64,000 nt of DNA. Source: Coprococcus sp. (lineage in GTDB: Bacteria > Bacillota > Clostridia > Lachnospirales > Lachnospiraceae). A program made the translations under genes and the position numbers. The stretch is from NCBI GenBank assembly GCA_022793995.1, contig JAAWDY010000033.1, positions 117,621-181,620 of the forward strand. The letters are read 5' to 3'. Under the pieces are notes generated by a model. It had not been told where the DNA came from. It ran no database searches and saw nothing but the letters and a program-made list of their open reading frames with translations. This document shows positions 45,126 to 53,870 of the stretch, in pieces. The stretch's first letter is position 1. Each line of letters opens with the position of its first letter.

Positions 45126-45161
45126 AATCCCCAGACTGTACGCCGCTACAATTTGGGGATT
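45126..45161 (-). terminator. Minus-strand hairpin in the murA-cls gap
   Basis: AATCCCCA and TGGGGATT form an 8-bp stem with a 20-base loop; on the minus strand it is followed by TTTTTCT. No minus-strand gene lies in the 320-base gap. The rest (45162-45353) is AT-rich and holds no clear promoter or gene before the cls start. Confidence 0.45.
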
Positions 45162-45353
45162 CATTCTACGTTCACATGGAACTGTCATATCTTTTTGCCT
45201 GCTGGCATTATAGCATATGTAAAATTTTTTTCAATATACTTTTGGCAATTTAAAATTTACCCTGAATTAAAATTTATCCTTATCTGGTATCGGTTAAATC
45301 AGAGTATGTAAGCAATTACTATAGGCGGAAAGCCTTCTACGGAGGGATAAGAA

Positions 45354-46739
45354 TTGGAAGAAACAAAAAAGAAAAAAGGGTTGCTGTACGTAAGAAGAAT
45401 CCTGTTATTACTGCTTTTCTATGTTGTCATAAGTTTGGTCGTACCGCCGTTATTCCATAAGTCTGTCACAGAAAAGACGAGCGGCCGCGACGCGGAAGGG
45501 ACGGCGCAGGAGAGGATACTAAGCATAGATAATAATATGGACGCGCTGCTGTGGAGGCTGCGTTTAATCGAACAGGCACAGGAAAGTATCGTACTGGTTA
45601 CATTTGATTTCCGGGATGATAACAGCGGGCGCGACATTATGGCCGCCCTTCTTCACGCTGCGGACAGAGGGGTGCAGGTGCGTGTGATCGTAGACGGCAT
45701 CAATGGAGCGCTGCGGCTGTCAGGAAGCGAGAATTTTCGGGAACTGGCGTCTCATGAACGCGTAGAAGTAAAATTGTACAACCCGGTCAATCCTGTGAAA
45801 TTGTGGGAAACAAACTATCGCATGCATGATAAATATTTGATCGCGGATGATTTTGCCTATATTTTAGGAGGGCGGAACACAGACGATCTGTTTCTGGGAA
45901 ATTACGCGAAATCCTATAACGAGGACAGGGATATCCTGGTATATGAGACAGAGCCGGGAAAAGGCGGTTCTTACCAGCAGCTTTGGGAGTATTTTGAACG
46001 AATATGGACTCTGCCCTGCTGCGAGCTGTTTGAAAGGGAGGGAGATACCGGGGGATATCTGGACAAGCATTACCAAGAACTCAAAGAAAAGTATCCGGCG
46101 GCGTTTGCCACGCCGGACTGGGAAGAAGCAGCGATTGAGCCGGAGAGCATCGAGCTGTGCACGAATCCGATCGAGCCGGAAAATAAGGAGCCGGTCCTTT
46201 GGGGGAGGATGGTGGAGGAGATGGAGCGAAAAGACGATGTCTTGATACAGACGCCGTATATTATCTGCAGCAAGGAAATGTACCAGGATTTGACTGGCCT
46301 CAATGCAGACCATCCGAAGGTGGAGGTCATGATTAATGCGGTGGAAAAGGGTTCCAATCCTTTCGGATGCACGGATTATCTGAACGAAAAGAAGAACGTC
46401 CAAAAGACGGGCAGCAGTATTTACGAATATTTGGGCGATCAAGCATTACATACAAAAACGATCCTGGCAGGAAAGAACATTAGTATAGTGGGTTCCTGTA
46501 ACCTGGATATGCGGAGTATTTACCTAGACACAGAAATGATGCTGATTATTGACAGTCCTGAGCTGAACGAGATGCTTCGCAGTCAGATCGAAGAATTGGC
46601 TAAGAAAAGCCGAAAAGTACTCCCCGGCGGCGCGGTGATAGACGGGGCGGATTATAAAGCCGCAAAGCCGGATGCGAAAAAGAAAATTTTTTATGGGATA
46701 CTGCGCGTGGTAATCATTCCTTTCCGGCATTTGCTTTAA
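45354..46739 (+). CDS. Cardiolipin synthase-like phospholipase D family protein
   Basis: A 461-residue PLD-superfamily enzyme with one N-terminal membrane helix (about 15-32). Two HKD motifs are visible: MHDKYLIADDFAYILGGRN (HxK, first) and ALHTKTILAGKNISIVGSCN (second), each with the downstream Gly/Asn-rich element. Cardiolipin synthases join two phosphatidylglycerols; related enzymes transphosphatidylate other lipids. The overall length suits a ClsC-like or Cls-like enzyme. The start is TTG with GGAGGG seven bases upstream. Exact lipid substrate is inferred. Confidence 0.87.
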   Translation: MEETKKKKGLLYVRRILLLLLFYVVISLVVPPLFHKSVTEKTSGRDAEGTAQERILSIDNNMDALLWRLRLIEQAQESIVLVTFDFRDDNSGRDIMAALLHAADRGVQVRVIVDGINGALRLSGSENFRELASHERVEVKLYNPVNPVKLWETNYRMHDKYLIADDFAYILGGRNTDDLFLGNYAKSYNEDRDILVYETEPGKGGSYQQLWEYFERIWTLPCCELFEREGDTGGYLDKHYQELKEKYPAAFATPDWEEAAIEPESIELCTNPIEPENKEPVLWGRMVEEMERKDDVLIQTPYIICSKEMYQDLTGLNADHPKVEVMINAVEKGSNPFGCTDYLNEKKNVQKTGSSIYEYLGDQALHTKTILAGKNISIVGSCNLDMRSIYLDTEMMLIIDSPELNEMLRSQIEELAKKSRKVLPGGAVIDGADYKAAKPDAKKKIFYGILRVVIIPFRHLL

Positions 46740-46839
46740 GATGGGAGTTTGTAGATGGGCGTTAGAGATGGATATGCCTTGCATACAGGTGGAAAGAATG
46801 ATAAACTTAAGGCAAAATTAAGAGGGGAGTGCGGCGGCT

Positions 46840-47597
46840 GTGAAACGGAAATTTAATATTACCGGTATGTGTGTGCCGGAACAGCACTATATGGTTGATA
46901 TCAGCAGGCAGGTGTCGGAGATACAAGAGCAGGTGTGAAACGTGCGAAGAACAGGACAATCACCTTCTGGTCTGTGATACTTGCCGGGGTCTATGATGTA
47001 AAGAATCTGAGACGGAAACTGCGGACAAAAGAGGAACATAAAGAAAACAGTCCGTGGAATATTGCCGCTGATTTTGATGTCAAAATGAGTTTTGGACAGG
47101 AAGAAATTGCTGGGATGCTGTTGGAATATGAGGCCGACCATCATACCGGGATGGATGTAAGATATATGTCGGGACTTTTATATGATTACACATCCGGCTA
47201 TCCGTTTCTGGTATCAAAGCTGTGCAAACTGATCGCAGAAAGGACGGGAGGCGGGGAAGAACCGGACTGGAATCGGAGAGGTTTCTTGGCGGCAGAGCGT
47301 GTCCTGTCTTCGTCCGATCATTAATGGAATTGGAAATTATTATATTGAAGCGCAGACACGAGATATGGAGCGTACGGATGTAATTGTGGATTATCGCGGC
47401 GAACAGTTTGTGATTGAGTTAAAGATATGGAGAGGAGAAGCTTACCATAATAAAGGGGAGGAGCAACTGAGCGAATACCTGGATTCCTATCATTTACAAA
47501 AAGGATATATGCTTACTTTTAATTTCAATAGAAAAAAGAAATTGGTGTGAAAGAAGTAATGCGGGATGGGAAAATGCTGATGGAGGCTGTGGTATAA
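46840..47597 (+). pseudogene. Decayed AAA-like ATPase with C-terminal PD-(D/E)XK nuclease fold
   Basis: Pieces of one ancestral gene are spread over three frames. The start KRKFNITGMCVPEQHYMVDI (from a GTG at 46840 behind AGAGGGGA) hits a stop at 46938. A later ORF carries FWSVILAGVYDVKNLRRKLR and NIAADFDVKMSFGQEEIAGM. The C-terminal part is in another frame with TDVIVDYRGEQFVIELKIW, a PD-(D/E)XK-like D...E.K core, and a last frameshift separates KEVMRDGKMLMEAVV. The Walker A/B region is missing, so a deletion is likely. This family (ATP-binding, DUF1703-like) is abundant in Lachnospiraceae and Bacteroidetes. Confidence 0.8.
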
Positions 47598-47651
47598 ACA
47601 CGTTGATAAAAAATACTATGTGGGTAAGCCGCGGAACTGGGAGGGACATTT

Positions 47652-48116
47652 ATGCTGAAAATTATTTTCAACAGAGGCGCAAAGGATATAGAGGATGCAA
47701 ACTATGTATTTAGCCCGGATACCTATTTTAAATACAATTATGAGGACGAGTGGTTTGAAGATGAACTGGTGAAAGAGATGGTACAGGATGTGGACCGTTC
47801 AACAGTAGAATCAGCACATTCTATTAGCAGCCCAGTTCTCGGGATCATTGCCCCGGAAAGATTGTCGGGCGGTGTGAAAGCCCTCATCATTATGTATAAA
47901 GAACCCAATCTCATCGTGAATGCATCCGCCTGCGGCAATAACTGTGCAAAATGGATACTGGAGATTGGGAAGAGACAAGATATTACAATCAGGCTTGGTT
48001 ACGAGATGGAGTTTGAAGAACCTTTTGATATATGCATTGTGAATAGTGGAACGGTGATCCATAATTATTTAGATTTTCTAAAAGAGTTCCAGGAGGTGGA
48101 AATCTTTGAAGGGTAG
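47652..48116 (+). CDS. DUF4869-like protein
   Basis: A 154-residue acidic protein, not functionally characterised. It begins MLKIIFNRGAKDIEDANYVF and has a conserved-looking core with DVDRSTVESAHSISSPVLGI, then PERLSGGVKALIIMYKEP. This pattern resembles DUF4869 from memory. It lacks membrane segments. GGGAGG lies before the ATG. Its 3' end overlaps the start of the ATPase gene, so the two proteins are likely made together and may interact. Lower GC than neighbouring genes suggests acquisition. Confidence 0.72.
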   Translation: MLKIIFNRGAKDIEDANYVFSPDTYFKYNYEDEWFEDELVKEMVQDVDRSTVESAHSISSPVLGIIAPERLSGGVKALIIMYKEPNLIVNASACGNNCAKWILEIGKRQDITIRLGYEMEFEEPFDICIVNSGTVIHNYLDFLKEFQEVEIFEG

Positions 48117-49071
48117 TATAAAAGTTGTGGTTTCGACTAAAAAACTTCGGTATGAGCTGAATCTACGCAGAAATATTACAATTATTCAGGGAGACAGCGC
48201 CACTGGAAAAACAACGTTGATCCAGATATTAAGCGATTATCAGGCAGGAAGAACTGGTCCTGGTACAGAAGTAATAAGCAATAAAAAATGTGTTGTTTTG
48301 TCGGGGGATGCGGAAAGTGCGATAATAAGGTTAAGGTCATTGGCAGATACGATTGTATTTGTTGATGAGCAGGAAAAATTTTTATATTCTAAAGCGTTTG
48401 CAGAGGCAGTGTTGGATTCTGCCTGTTATTTTGTTTTCGTTACAAGAGACGGTCTGAACATGCTGCCATATAGTGTGAATGAAATCTATTACCTCAAAAA
48501 CAGTGGATATTATCAGAATACCAAACAGGTATATAATTCTATGCATCAGGTATATCCGAATCGAGAAGGGTTACAGAAGACAGAGCCGACTATTCTTCTT
48601 ACAGAAGATTCTAATGCAGGTTATGAGATGTACAAGAATATCTGTCACGGCACAAAGGTAATATGTAATTCGGCGGGCGGCAAATCCAATGTGGCAAAAT
48701 ATATTCTAAATAATAGGGATGAACGGATATTGGCTATTGTTGACGGCGCGGCTTTCGGTGCTGATATGCAAAGCGTGGTACATGCATTAGAAATAAGCAA
48801 AGGAAGCTACGTGTGGACTCCGGAATCATTTGAATATTTGATTCTAAAGTCGGATATTATTCAGGCGAAGGGGCTGAATAATATCATGGAGTCTCCTGAA
48901 GATTTTATCGAAAGCGGGAAATATTGCTCATGGGAAAGATTTTTCACAGGGTTGCTTGAAGAACTTACAAAAAATACGCCTTATGCTTATAGTAAAAAGA
49001 AGCTTAACCCGAATTACCTTACAAGGGGGAATATTGATAAGTTTAAAAAAATGATTCCATACGAAATTTAA
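48106..49071 (+). CDS. P-loop ATPase with possible TOPRIM-like C-terminal domain
   Basis: A 321-residue protein. The N-terminal half is an ABC/AAA-type P-loop domain with Walker A IIQGDSATGKTTLIQIL and Walker B TIVFVDE, and a following strand FVFVTRDGLNMLPYSVNEI. The C-terminal half has PTILLTEDSNAGYEMYKNI and LAIVDGAAFGADMQSVV, resembling the Glu and Asp-containing strands of a TOPRIM fold as in OLD nucleases; this is only pattern-level. TTG start, AGGAGGTGG six bases upstream, overlapping the previous gene. The composition is AT-rich. The pair could be a small defence or regulatory system; function unknown. Confidence 0.72.
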   Translation: MKGSIKVVVSTKKLRYELNLRRNITIIQGDSATGKTTLIQILSDYQAGRTGPGTEVISNKKCVVLSGDAESAIIRLRSLADTIVFVDEQEKFLYSKAFAEAVLDSACYFVFVTRDGLNMLPYSVNEIYYLKNSGYYQNTKQVYNSMHQVYPNREGLQKTEPTILLTEDSNAGYEMYKNICHGTKVICNSAGGKSNVAKYILNNRDERILAIVDGAAFGADMQSVVHALEISKGSYVWTPESFEYLILKSDIIQAKGLNNIMESPEDFIESGKYCSWERFFTGLLEELTKNTPYAYSKKKLNPNYLTRGNIDKFKKMIPYEI

Positions 49072-49096
49072 CTATAGAAAAGGAGGGGATATAAGC

Positions 49097-50116
49097 ATGC
49101 TTTTGATTTCATTCATTATTTTCCTGGTTCCATTCTGCATTTTTGCGGCAGTCATGGTGCGTGATCCTCGGACATTATGGAGCGGGGTTACTTTTTTCTG
49201 GATGATGGCGGGCCTGGCCCTCTCCATGTTTCTTATTTTAGCTTACTATTCGGAATGGCTCTCGAGGCGTCCAGCCTTCATTGGCGTTCTGGTTTTTTTG
49301 GCCGCGCTGGCGGTGTGCGGGGTAATTGCATTCCCAATCGTCCTGATTGTGATGTTTTTTGTCGAAGGGATTAAGGTGATCCGGCATGAGGGGATGAGAG
49401 TGTCCAATTTGCTTTCCGTGTTCTTTTCCGTTTTATTGGCGGCTTATCTGACTGTATGGCCGATGATAGGCAATCTAAGCAGAGACACAGGGAGTACAAT
49501 GTTCTATATAATTATCAGTTTTGCCGCGGTGTACGTGTTGGCTTTGATGGCAATGTATGTACTTTCCGCCATCCTCAATCTCATCCATCTGAAGAAGAAC
49601 AGAAAAGCGGACTATATTATTGTGCTGGGCTGTGGAATCAACGGGAGCAAGGTTACTCCGCTTTTAGCGGCGCGAATCGAAAGAGGGATTAGGCTCTTAA
49701 GCGATAATCCAAACGCAGTATTGATTATGTCCGGCGGGCAGGGAGCCGGCGAGGATATTCCCGAGAGCGAGGCAATGGCGTTCTATGCGATGGAAAAAGG
49801 GGTTGATATAGAGAAGATCATCATGGAACGAAAGTCGGTATCAACGGAAGAGAACCTGCAGTTTTCCAGAGAACTGATGACGAAACAGAACCCTAAGATC
49901 ATCCTTGTCACAACTGCTTATCATCTGTTCCGGGCATTGATACTGGCGAGACAACAGGGAATAAAATGCGTCGGTTTTGGAGCAAAAACAAAATGGTATT
50001 TTACATTGAACGCCTTGATACGTGAGTTCATGGGGTATCTGAGCCTTACATGGCGCAGGCATGCCACAGTGATCGCGATCGTAGCGGGCATTGTATTGGT
50101 GACCCATATTTTCTGA
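49097..50116 (+). CDS. YdcF/ElyC/SanA family membrane protein
   Basis: A 339-residue protein with about five N-terminal membrane helices (residues 1-160), then the DUF218 domain: YIIVLGCGINGSKVTPLLAA, LIMSGGQGAGEDIPESEAMA, SVSTEENLQFS and TTAYHLFRALILARQQG, all typical, and one C-terminal helix. DUF218 proteins are linked to envelope polysaccharide or peptidoglycan precursor handling in E. coli, with no defined reaction. It starts 25 bases after the ATPase gene behind GGAGGGG and ends ten bases from the convergent LysR gene. Confidence 0.87.
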   Translation: MLLISFIIFLVPFCIFAAVMVRDPRTLWSGVTFFWMMAGLALSMFLILAYYSEWLSRRPAFIGVLVFLAALAVCGVIAFPIVLIVMFFVEGIKVIRHEGMRVSNLLSVFFSVLLAAYLTVWPMIGNLSRDTGSTMFYIIISFAAVYVLALMAMYVLSAILNLIHLKKNRKADYIIVLGCGINGSKVTPLLAARIERGIRLLSDNPNAVLIMSGGQGAGEDIPESEAMAFYAMEKGVDIEKIIMERKSVSTEENLQFSRELMTKQNPKIILVTTAYHLFRALILARQQGIKCVGFGAKTKWYFTLNALIREFMGYLSLTWRRHATVIAIVAGIVLVTHIF

Positions 50117-50126
50117 TGGTGAAAAA

Positions 50127-51011
50127 TTACTGTTTTTCTATATCCCTTACAAATTCGATAAATTCTTTTTCACGCTGGTTTAGACAATAGTTTTTCATTG
50201 TCACATAAACGGAGCAAAGAAAGATCTCCCTGTCTTCAAAAGGAAGCAGCACAAAGTCACTATTTTCCGGCTGTTTTGGAAACGCCATAGAAGTTAGGTA
50301 TTCTCCGCTCTTTAGGACATCATTAAAACTCCCCCTGTCGGACACCTCCAGCAAATGGGGGTGCTCTTCGATCCCCAGAATATCTAGATACTTCTTGGAG
50401 TATTCATCGCTATAGGTCACATAAGGATAATCATTCAGGTTTTCCACTTTTATTCCCGCTGTCTGTGCAAGAGGGTGATTCTTATACATATACGCATATA
50501 CCTGCATAGGCGCTAAAAGCTCTGTGGCAAGAAGGTTATATTCCGAGATCATTTTCATATAGAGGCGATGCTTTTCTTTTACAAAAAACACAATCCCTAT
50601 TGTGCTGTCTCCCAAAGAGACGGACTCAAGCGTCTCCTTGATTCCCATTTCCTTCAACCTATCGGAACACTTATAATCGGACGCATTATGGAACCGCAGG
50701 AATTTGTCCATGACATACGCTGTATGATAGCAGGATATATTAAGCTTCTGTTCTTCTTCATTCACATTCATTTCGCAGATTCTCTTTAGCTCACGTAGAA
50801 TAATCTTTGTGCTCTTTATAAATTCTTTCCCTTCCCGCGTAAGGGTGACCCCGGCCGCAGTTCGGTTGAATATCCGGTATCCCAGCTCATCTTCAAGGCT
50901 TTTTATCATACCGCTTAAGTAAGGCTGAGAGATATATAGATTCTGCGACGCTTTTCTGATAGCGCCGGCCTTTGCCACTTCCAAAGCATATTCTAAATGA
51001 TGAAAATTCAT
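50127..51011 (-). CDS. LysR family transcriptional regulator
   Basis: A 294-residue LysR protein. The N-terminal winged helix is MNFHHLEYALEVAKAGAIRK, then ASQNLYISQPYLSGMIKSLE. The C-terminal periplasmic-binding-like domain is present and complete in length. It is transcribed divergently from the DUF5058/membrane/M20 cluster, the standard arrangement for a regulator of that operon. Confidence 0.9.
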   Translation of the reverse strand: MNFHHLEYALEVAKAGAIRKASQNLYISQPYLSGMIKSLEDELGYRIFNRTAAGVTLTREGKEFIKSTKIILRELKRICEMNVNEEEQKLNISCYHTAYVMDKFLRFHNASDYKCSDRLKEMGIKETLESVSLGDSTIGIVFFVKEKHRLYMKMISEYNLLATELLAPMQVYAYMYKNHPLAQTAGIKVENLNDYPYVTYSDEYSKKYLDILGIEEHPHLLEVSDRGSFNDVLKSGEYLTSMAFPKQPENSDFVLLPFEDREIFLCSVYVTMKNYCLNQREKEFIEFVRDIEKQ

Positions 51012-51078
51012 ATTTAGCCTCCCACTATAAATTTACGTATATATAACTAATTACCTATATCTTCTCACAATTTTGAGG

Positions 51079-51096
51079 ATAACGCAAACCGTTTAT
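51079..51096. promoter_or_regulatory. Candidate LysR-type box in the divergent gap
   Basis: ATAA-CGCAAACCGT-TTAT is a short interrupted dyad in the 155-base region between lysR and the transporter-like genes, similar in layout to LysR T-N11-A sites. No convincing -35/-10 pair was found on either strand, which fits an activator-dependent promoter. Confidence 0.35.
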
Positions 51097-51166
51097 CACA
51101 TGGTATCATCTTTAAGTAAGGAAAGGAACCATCCTGAACCAACAAAAACAAAGGAGAACAAAGAAA

Positions 51167-51899
51167 ATGAAAGAGTATCTATCGATTGCCAATTCAAAAG
51201 TGATGGCCTTTGCATGCGGAATCGTAATTATCTACGTGCTGGGGCAATCCCTGTTTTTTATGCGCCGTGCGTGGAAACGCGGGAAAGAGATCGGAATGGA
51301 CACAAAGGTAATGAAGAGTACGGTAAGCGGGAGCGCGCTTTTTTCCATTGTCCCAAGCATCCCCATCCTGATTATCCTGGTTATGCTGATGTCCGTATTG
51401 GGGAATTATTTTCCATGGCTGCGCCTCTCGGTCATAGGTTCAAGCTCTTATGAAAATGTTGCCGCCAATATTGCCGCGCGGTCGTTCGGGCTTCTGTCTT
51501 ATACGGACGAAGGATACAACGCGACGATCTTCATCAGTACGCTGTGGGCAATGTCCATCTGTATCCTTTACGAACCATTGCTTGTCATGTTCGGACAGAA
51601 GAGCCTTGACAAGGGCATGGGAAAACTTAGGAAAAATAAGCCTGTCATCTATAACCTTCTGATCGACGGTATATTTATCGCCATGATGGGATGGTTCCTG
51701 CGCGCCATACATGACCTACTGGACGGAAAAACCGGAGCAGGTCTTATCCCTGGCCGCGCTGGTTACCGGAGGCGCTGCGGCGCTCATATTGAACTGGCTT
51801 GCCCAAAAGACCAACAAACATTTCCTGACAGAGATGTCATTCCCTGGCGGCATGCTGATGGGAATGCTCGGAGCATATATTGTCAATTTGTTCTTATAA
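51167..51899 (+). pseudogene. DUF5058-like membrane protein gene, frameshifted in an A5 tract
   Basis: The first frame encodes a polytopic membrane protein (MKEYLSIANSKVMAFACGIV) through AIHDLLDGKTGAG, then loses hydrophobic character. The +1 frame from about 51730 continues sensibly as PEQVLSLAALVTGGAAALIL and NWLAQKTNKHFL, ending MLGAYIVNLFL at 51899. Removing one A from the five-A run at 51727-51731 restores one ORF of about 243 residues reading DGKPEQVLSL. So the gene is either disrupted, phase-variable or carries a sequencing error. DUF5058-type proteins are unstudied; the neighbour is another membrane protein. Confidence 0.78.
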
Positions 51900-51929
51900 G
51901 AATGTCTGTTAATCAGAATTGGAGGGAAA

Positions 51930-52643
51930 ATGATGAAGAAAGAAGCAGCAAACGCACAGGAAAACTATACAAATAAAACGCACCGTATCGGAAAGATCAG
52001 TACATTGATCGCAATATTATTGATATTGATGGTTCCTGCGGTTATCACGGTGATATATGGTAAGGAGGTGGAAATCCAGATTCCGAATACCGTAAGTGCC
52101 ATTATTACATTGTCGGCAATCTACGGCACGGTAAGCGTGGTGGAAGTCGTATCCTTCTCGCCATTCTTAGGCTCTGCTGGGACCTATCTTTCCTTTATCA
52201 CAGGAAATATTATGAATATGAAGCTGCCCGCCGCGACCAATGCGCTCCGGGTAAATAATGTAGAACGGGGAACAGACGAAGGGGAAGTGATTACCACCCT
52301 TGCAATCGGGGCGTCCTCCATTGTCACAACAATCATTCTGTTCTTAGGCATGTTGTTCCTCGGAAGGCTCCTGGTTCCGGTTATTACCGGGCCCGCCCTG
52401 GCGCCTGCGTTTAACAATGTCACGCCCGCTCTCACAGGAGCGCTTGCCGCACCGTATTTTATGAAGAATAAGAAGCTCAGTATTCCTACTGCCATAGCGG
52501 GCTGCCTTCTTTACCTCATTCTTGGATATGACTTTATGTCGTCCGGCTATAGCTTCTTTATGCTGGGCTTTATTGTAGTCAGTTTCTTATGCTACCTTCT
52601 TCTTTACAAGACAGGGATTGTAAAAGAAAATGTAAAACGCTAA
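51930..52643 (+). CDS. Unrecognised polytopic membrane protein, partner of DUF5058-like
   Basis: A 237-residue protein with about six hydrophobic helices (around 25-42, 56-76, 80-98, 122-160, 170-185, 195-230). It contains GTVSVVEVVSFSPFLGSAGT and an intracellular loop RVNNVERGTDEGEVITTL, suggestive of a transporter core. I do not recognise the family. It lies between the DUF5058-like gene and an M20 amidohydrolase; together they look like a two-part importer for N-acyl amino acids or peptides. GGAGGG precedes the ATG. Confidence 0.68.
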   Translation: MMKKEAANAQENYTNKTHRIGKISTLIAILLILMVPAVITVIYGKEVEIQIPNTVSAIITLSAIYGTVSVVEVVSFSPFLGSAGTYLSFITGNIMNMKLPAATNALRVNNVERGTDEGEVITTLAIGASSIVTTIILFLGMLFLGRLLVPVITGPALAPAFNNVTPALTGALAAPYFMKNKKLSIPTAIAGCLLYLILGYDFMSSGYSFFMLGFIVVSFLCYLLLYKTGIVKENVKR

Positions 52644-52683
52644 TATTCGTTAAGACAACATGATAGAAAGCGAGGATATCATA

Positions 52684-53856
52684 ATGAAGGATCAAATATT
52701 ACAGGAAGCTAAAGAGATGCAGGAAGAACTTATAAAATGGCGACACTCCCTGCACAAAATTCCTGAACTGGGGCTTAATCTCCCAAACACGGCCGCGTTT
52801 GTGAAAGAAACACTCGCCGGGATGGATATCGAGTTTACGGAATATAAAGAATGCTCGTGCATCACCGCTACCCTGGGCAAGGGAGGGAAATGCTTCCTTC
52901 TGCGCAGTGACATGGACGGTCTGCCGATGCAGGAGGAATCCGGGGAGAGCTTCGCTTCGGAAAACGGATGTATGCACTCCTGCGGACACGACCTGCACGC
53001 CTCGATTCTGTTAGGCGCCGCAAAGCTTCTGAAAAAGCATGAAAGCGAGTTGAAGGGAACGGTTAAACTTTTGTTTCAGTCTGGGGAAGAAACCTTTGAA
53101 GGCGCAAAAGCCGCCATCGAAGCAGGCGTTATGGAGAACCCCCATGTCGACGCCGCGTTTGCGATGCACGTCGCCTCCATCCTGCCCGCGAATACGATCA
53201 TTTACGGAACTTACCCTATGGCGGCCGTCTACGGCTTCCGGGTCAACCTTACTGGAATAGGGACTCACGGTTCCACACCGCAGCTTGGCGTCGACCCGAT
53301 TAATACTGGCGTACATGCTTATCTCGCGCTTCAGGAGCTGATAGCAAGAGAAATCTCCTCCACCGATGAGGCGGCTCTTACCATAGGGCGTTTCAGCGCG
53401 GGCGCCGTATCCAACGTCATCCCGGAACGGGCGGTTCTTGAAGGGACGCTTCGGACCTTTAAGCCGGAGATCCGTTCCAGGCTGATGAAACGGATTGACG
53501 AGGTGGTACGCTCGGTTGCGAACACGTATCGTACGGAAGTGGAGATCGAGACGCTGAGCGATATTCCGCCGGTTACGTGCAGCCCGGAAATGAATCAGGA
53601 AATCCTTGCGTCCATCCATGAGATGAATCCAGAAATACAGACATTGCCTTACTATCATGTGATGGGTTCCGAAGATTTTGCTTTCATTTCCGATATGGTT
53701 CCTTCCAGCTATTTCGGTCTTGGGGCGGGAATTGAAGACCAGACTAAATGGCTAGGGCAGCATAACCCAAGGGTACGTTTTTCCGACAATTGCCTTGCGC
53801 TTGGGGCGGCGGTATACACAAAAGCAGCCATAGACTGGCTGAACGCTCATTCTTAG
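52684..53856 (+). CDS. M20 family amidohydrolase/metallopeptidase
   Basis: A 390-residue enzyme of the AbgB/HipO/ILL class that removes acyl groups from N-acyl amino acids or cleaves small peptides. Metal ligands are in MHSCGHDLHASILLGAAKLL, the acid residues in LLFQSGEETFEGAKAAIEAG, and a late His in SEDFAFISDM region. The dimerisation (lid) domain spans ~185-300 (FRVNLTGIGTHGSTPQLGVD). No signal peptide, so it is cytoplasmic. The ATG at 52684, with GCGAGG upstream, is preferred to the track start. It is the final gene of the LysR-linked operon. Confidence 0.92.
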   Translation: MKDQILQEAKEMQEELIKWRHSLHKIPELGLNLPNTAAFVKETLAGMDIEFTEYKECSCITATLGKGGKCFLLRSDMDGLPMQEESGESFASENGCMHSCGHDLHASILLGAAKLLKKHESELKGTVKLLFQSGEETFEGAKAAIEAGVMENPHVDAAFAMHVASILPANTIIYGTYPMAAVYGFRVNLTGIGTHGSTPQLGVDPINTGVHAYLALQELIAREISSTDEAALTIGRFSAGAVSNVIPERAVLEGTLRTFKPEIRSRLMKRIDEVVRSVANTYRTEVEIETLSDIPPVTCSPEMNQEILASIHEMNPEIQTLPYYHVMGSEDFAFISDMVPSSYFGLGAGIEDQTKWLGQHNPRVRFSDNCLALGAAVYTKAAIDWLNAHS

Positions 53857-53870
53857 GCTGCTTAGGCTGA

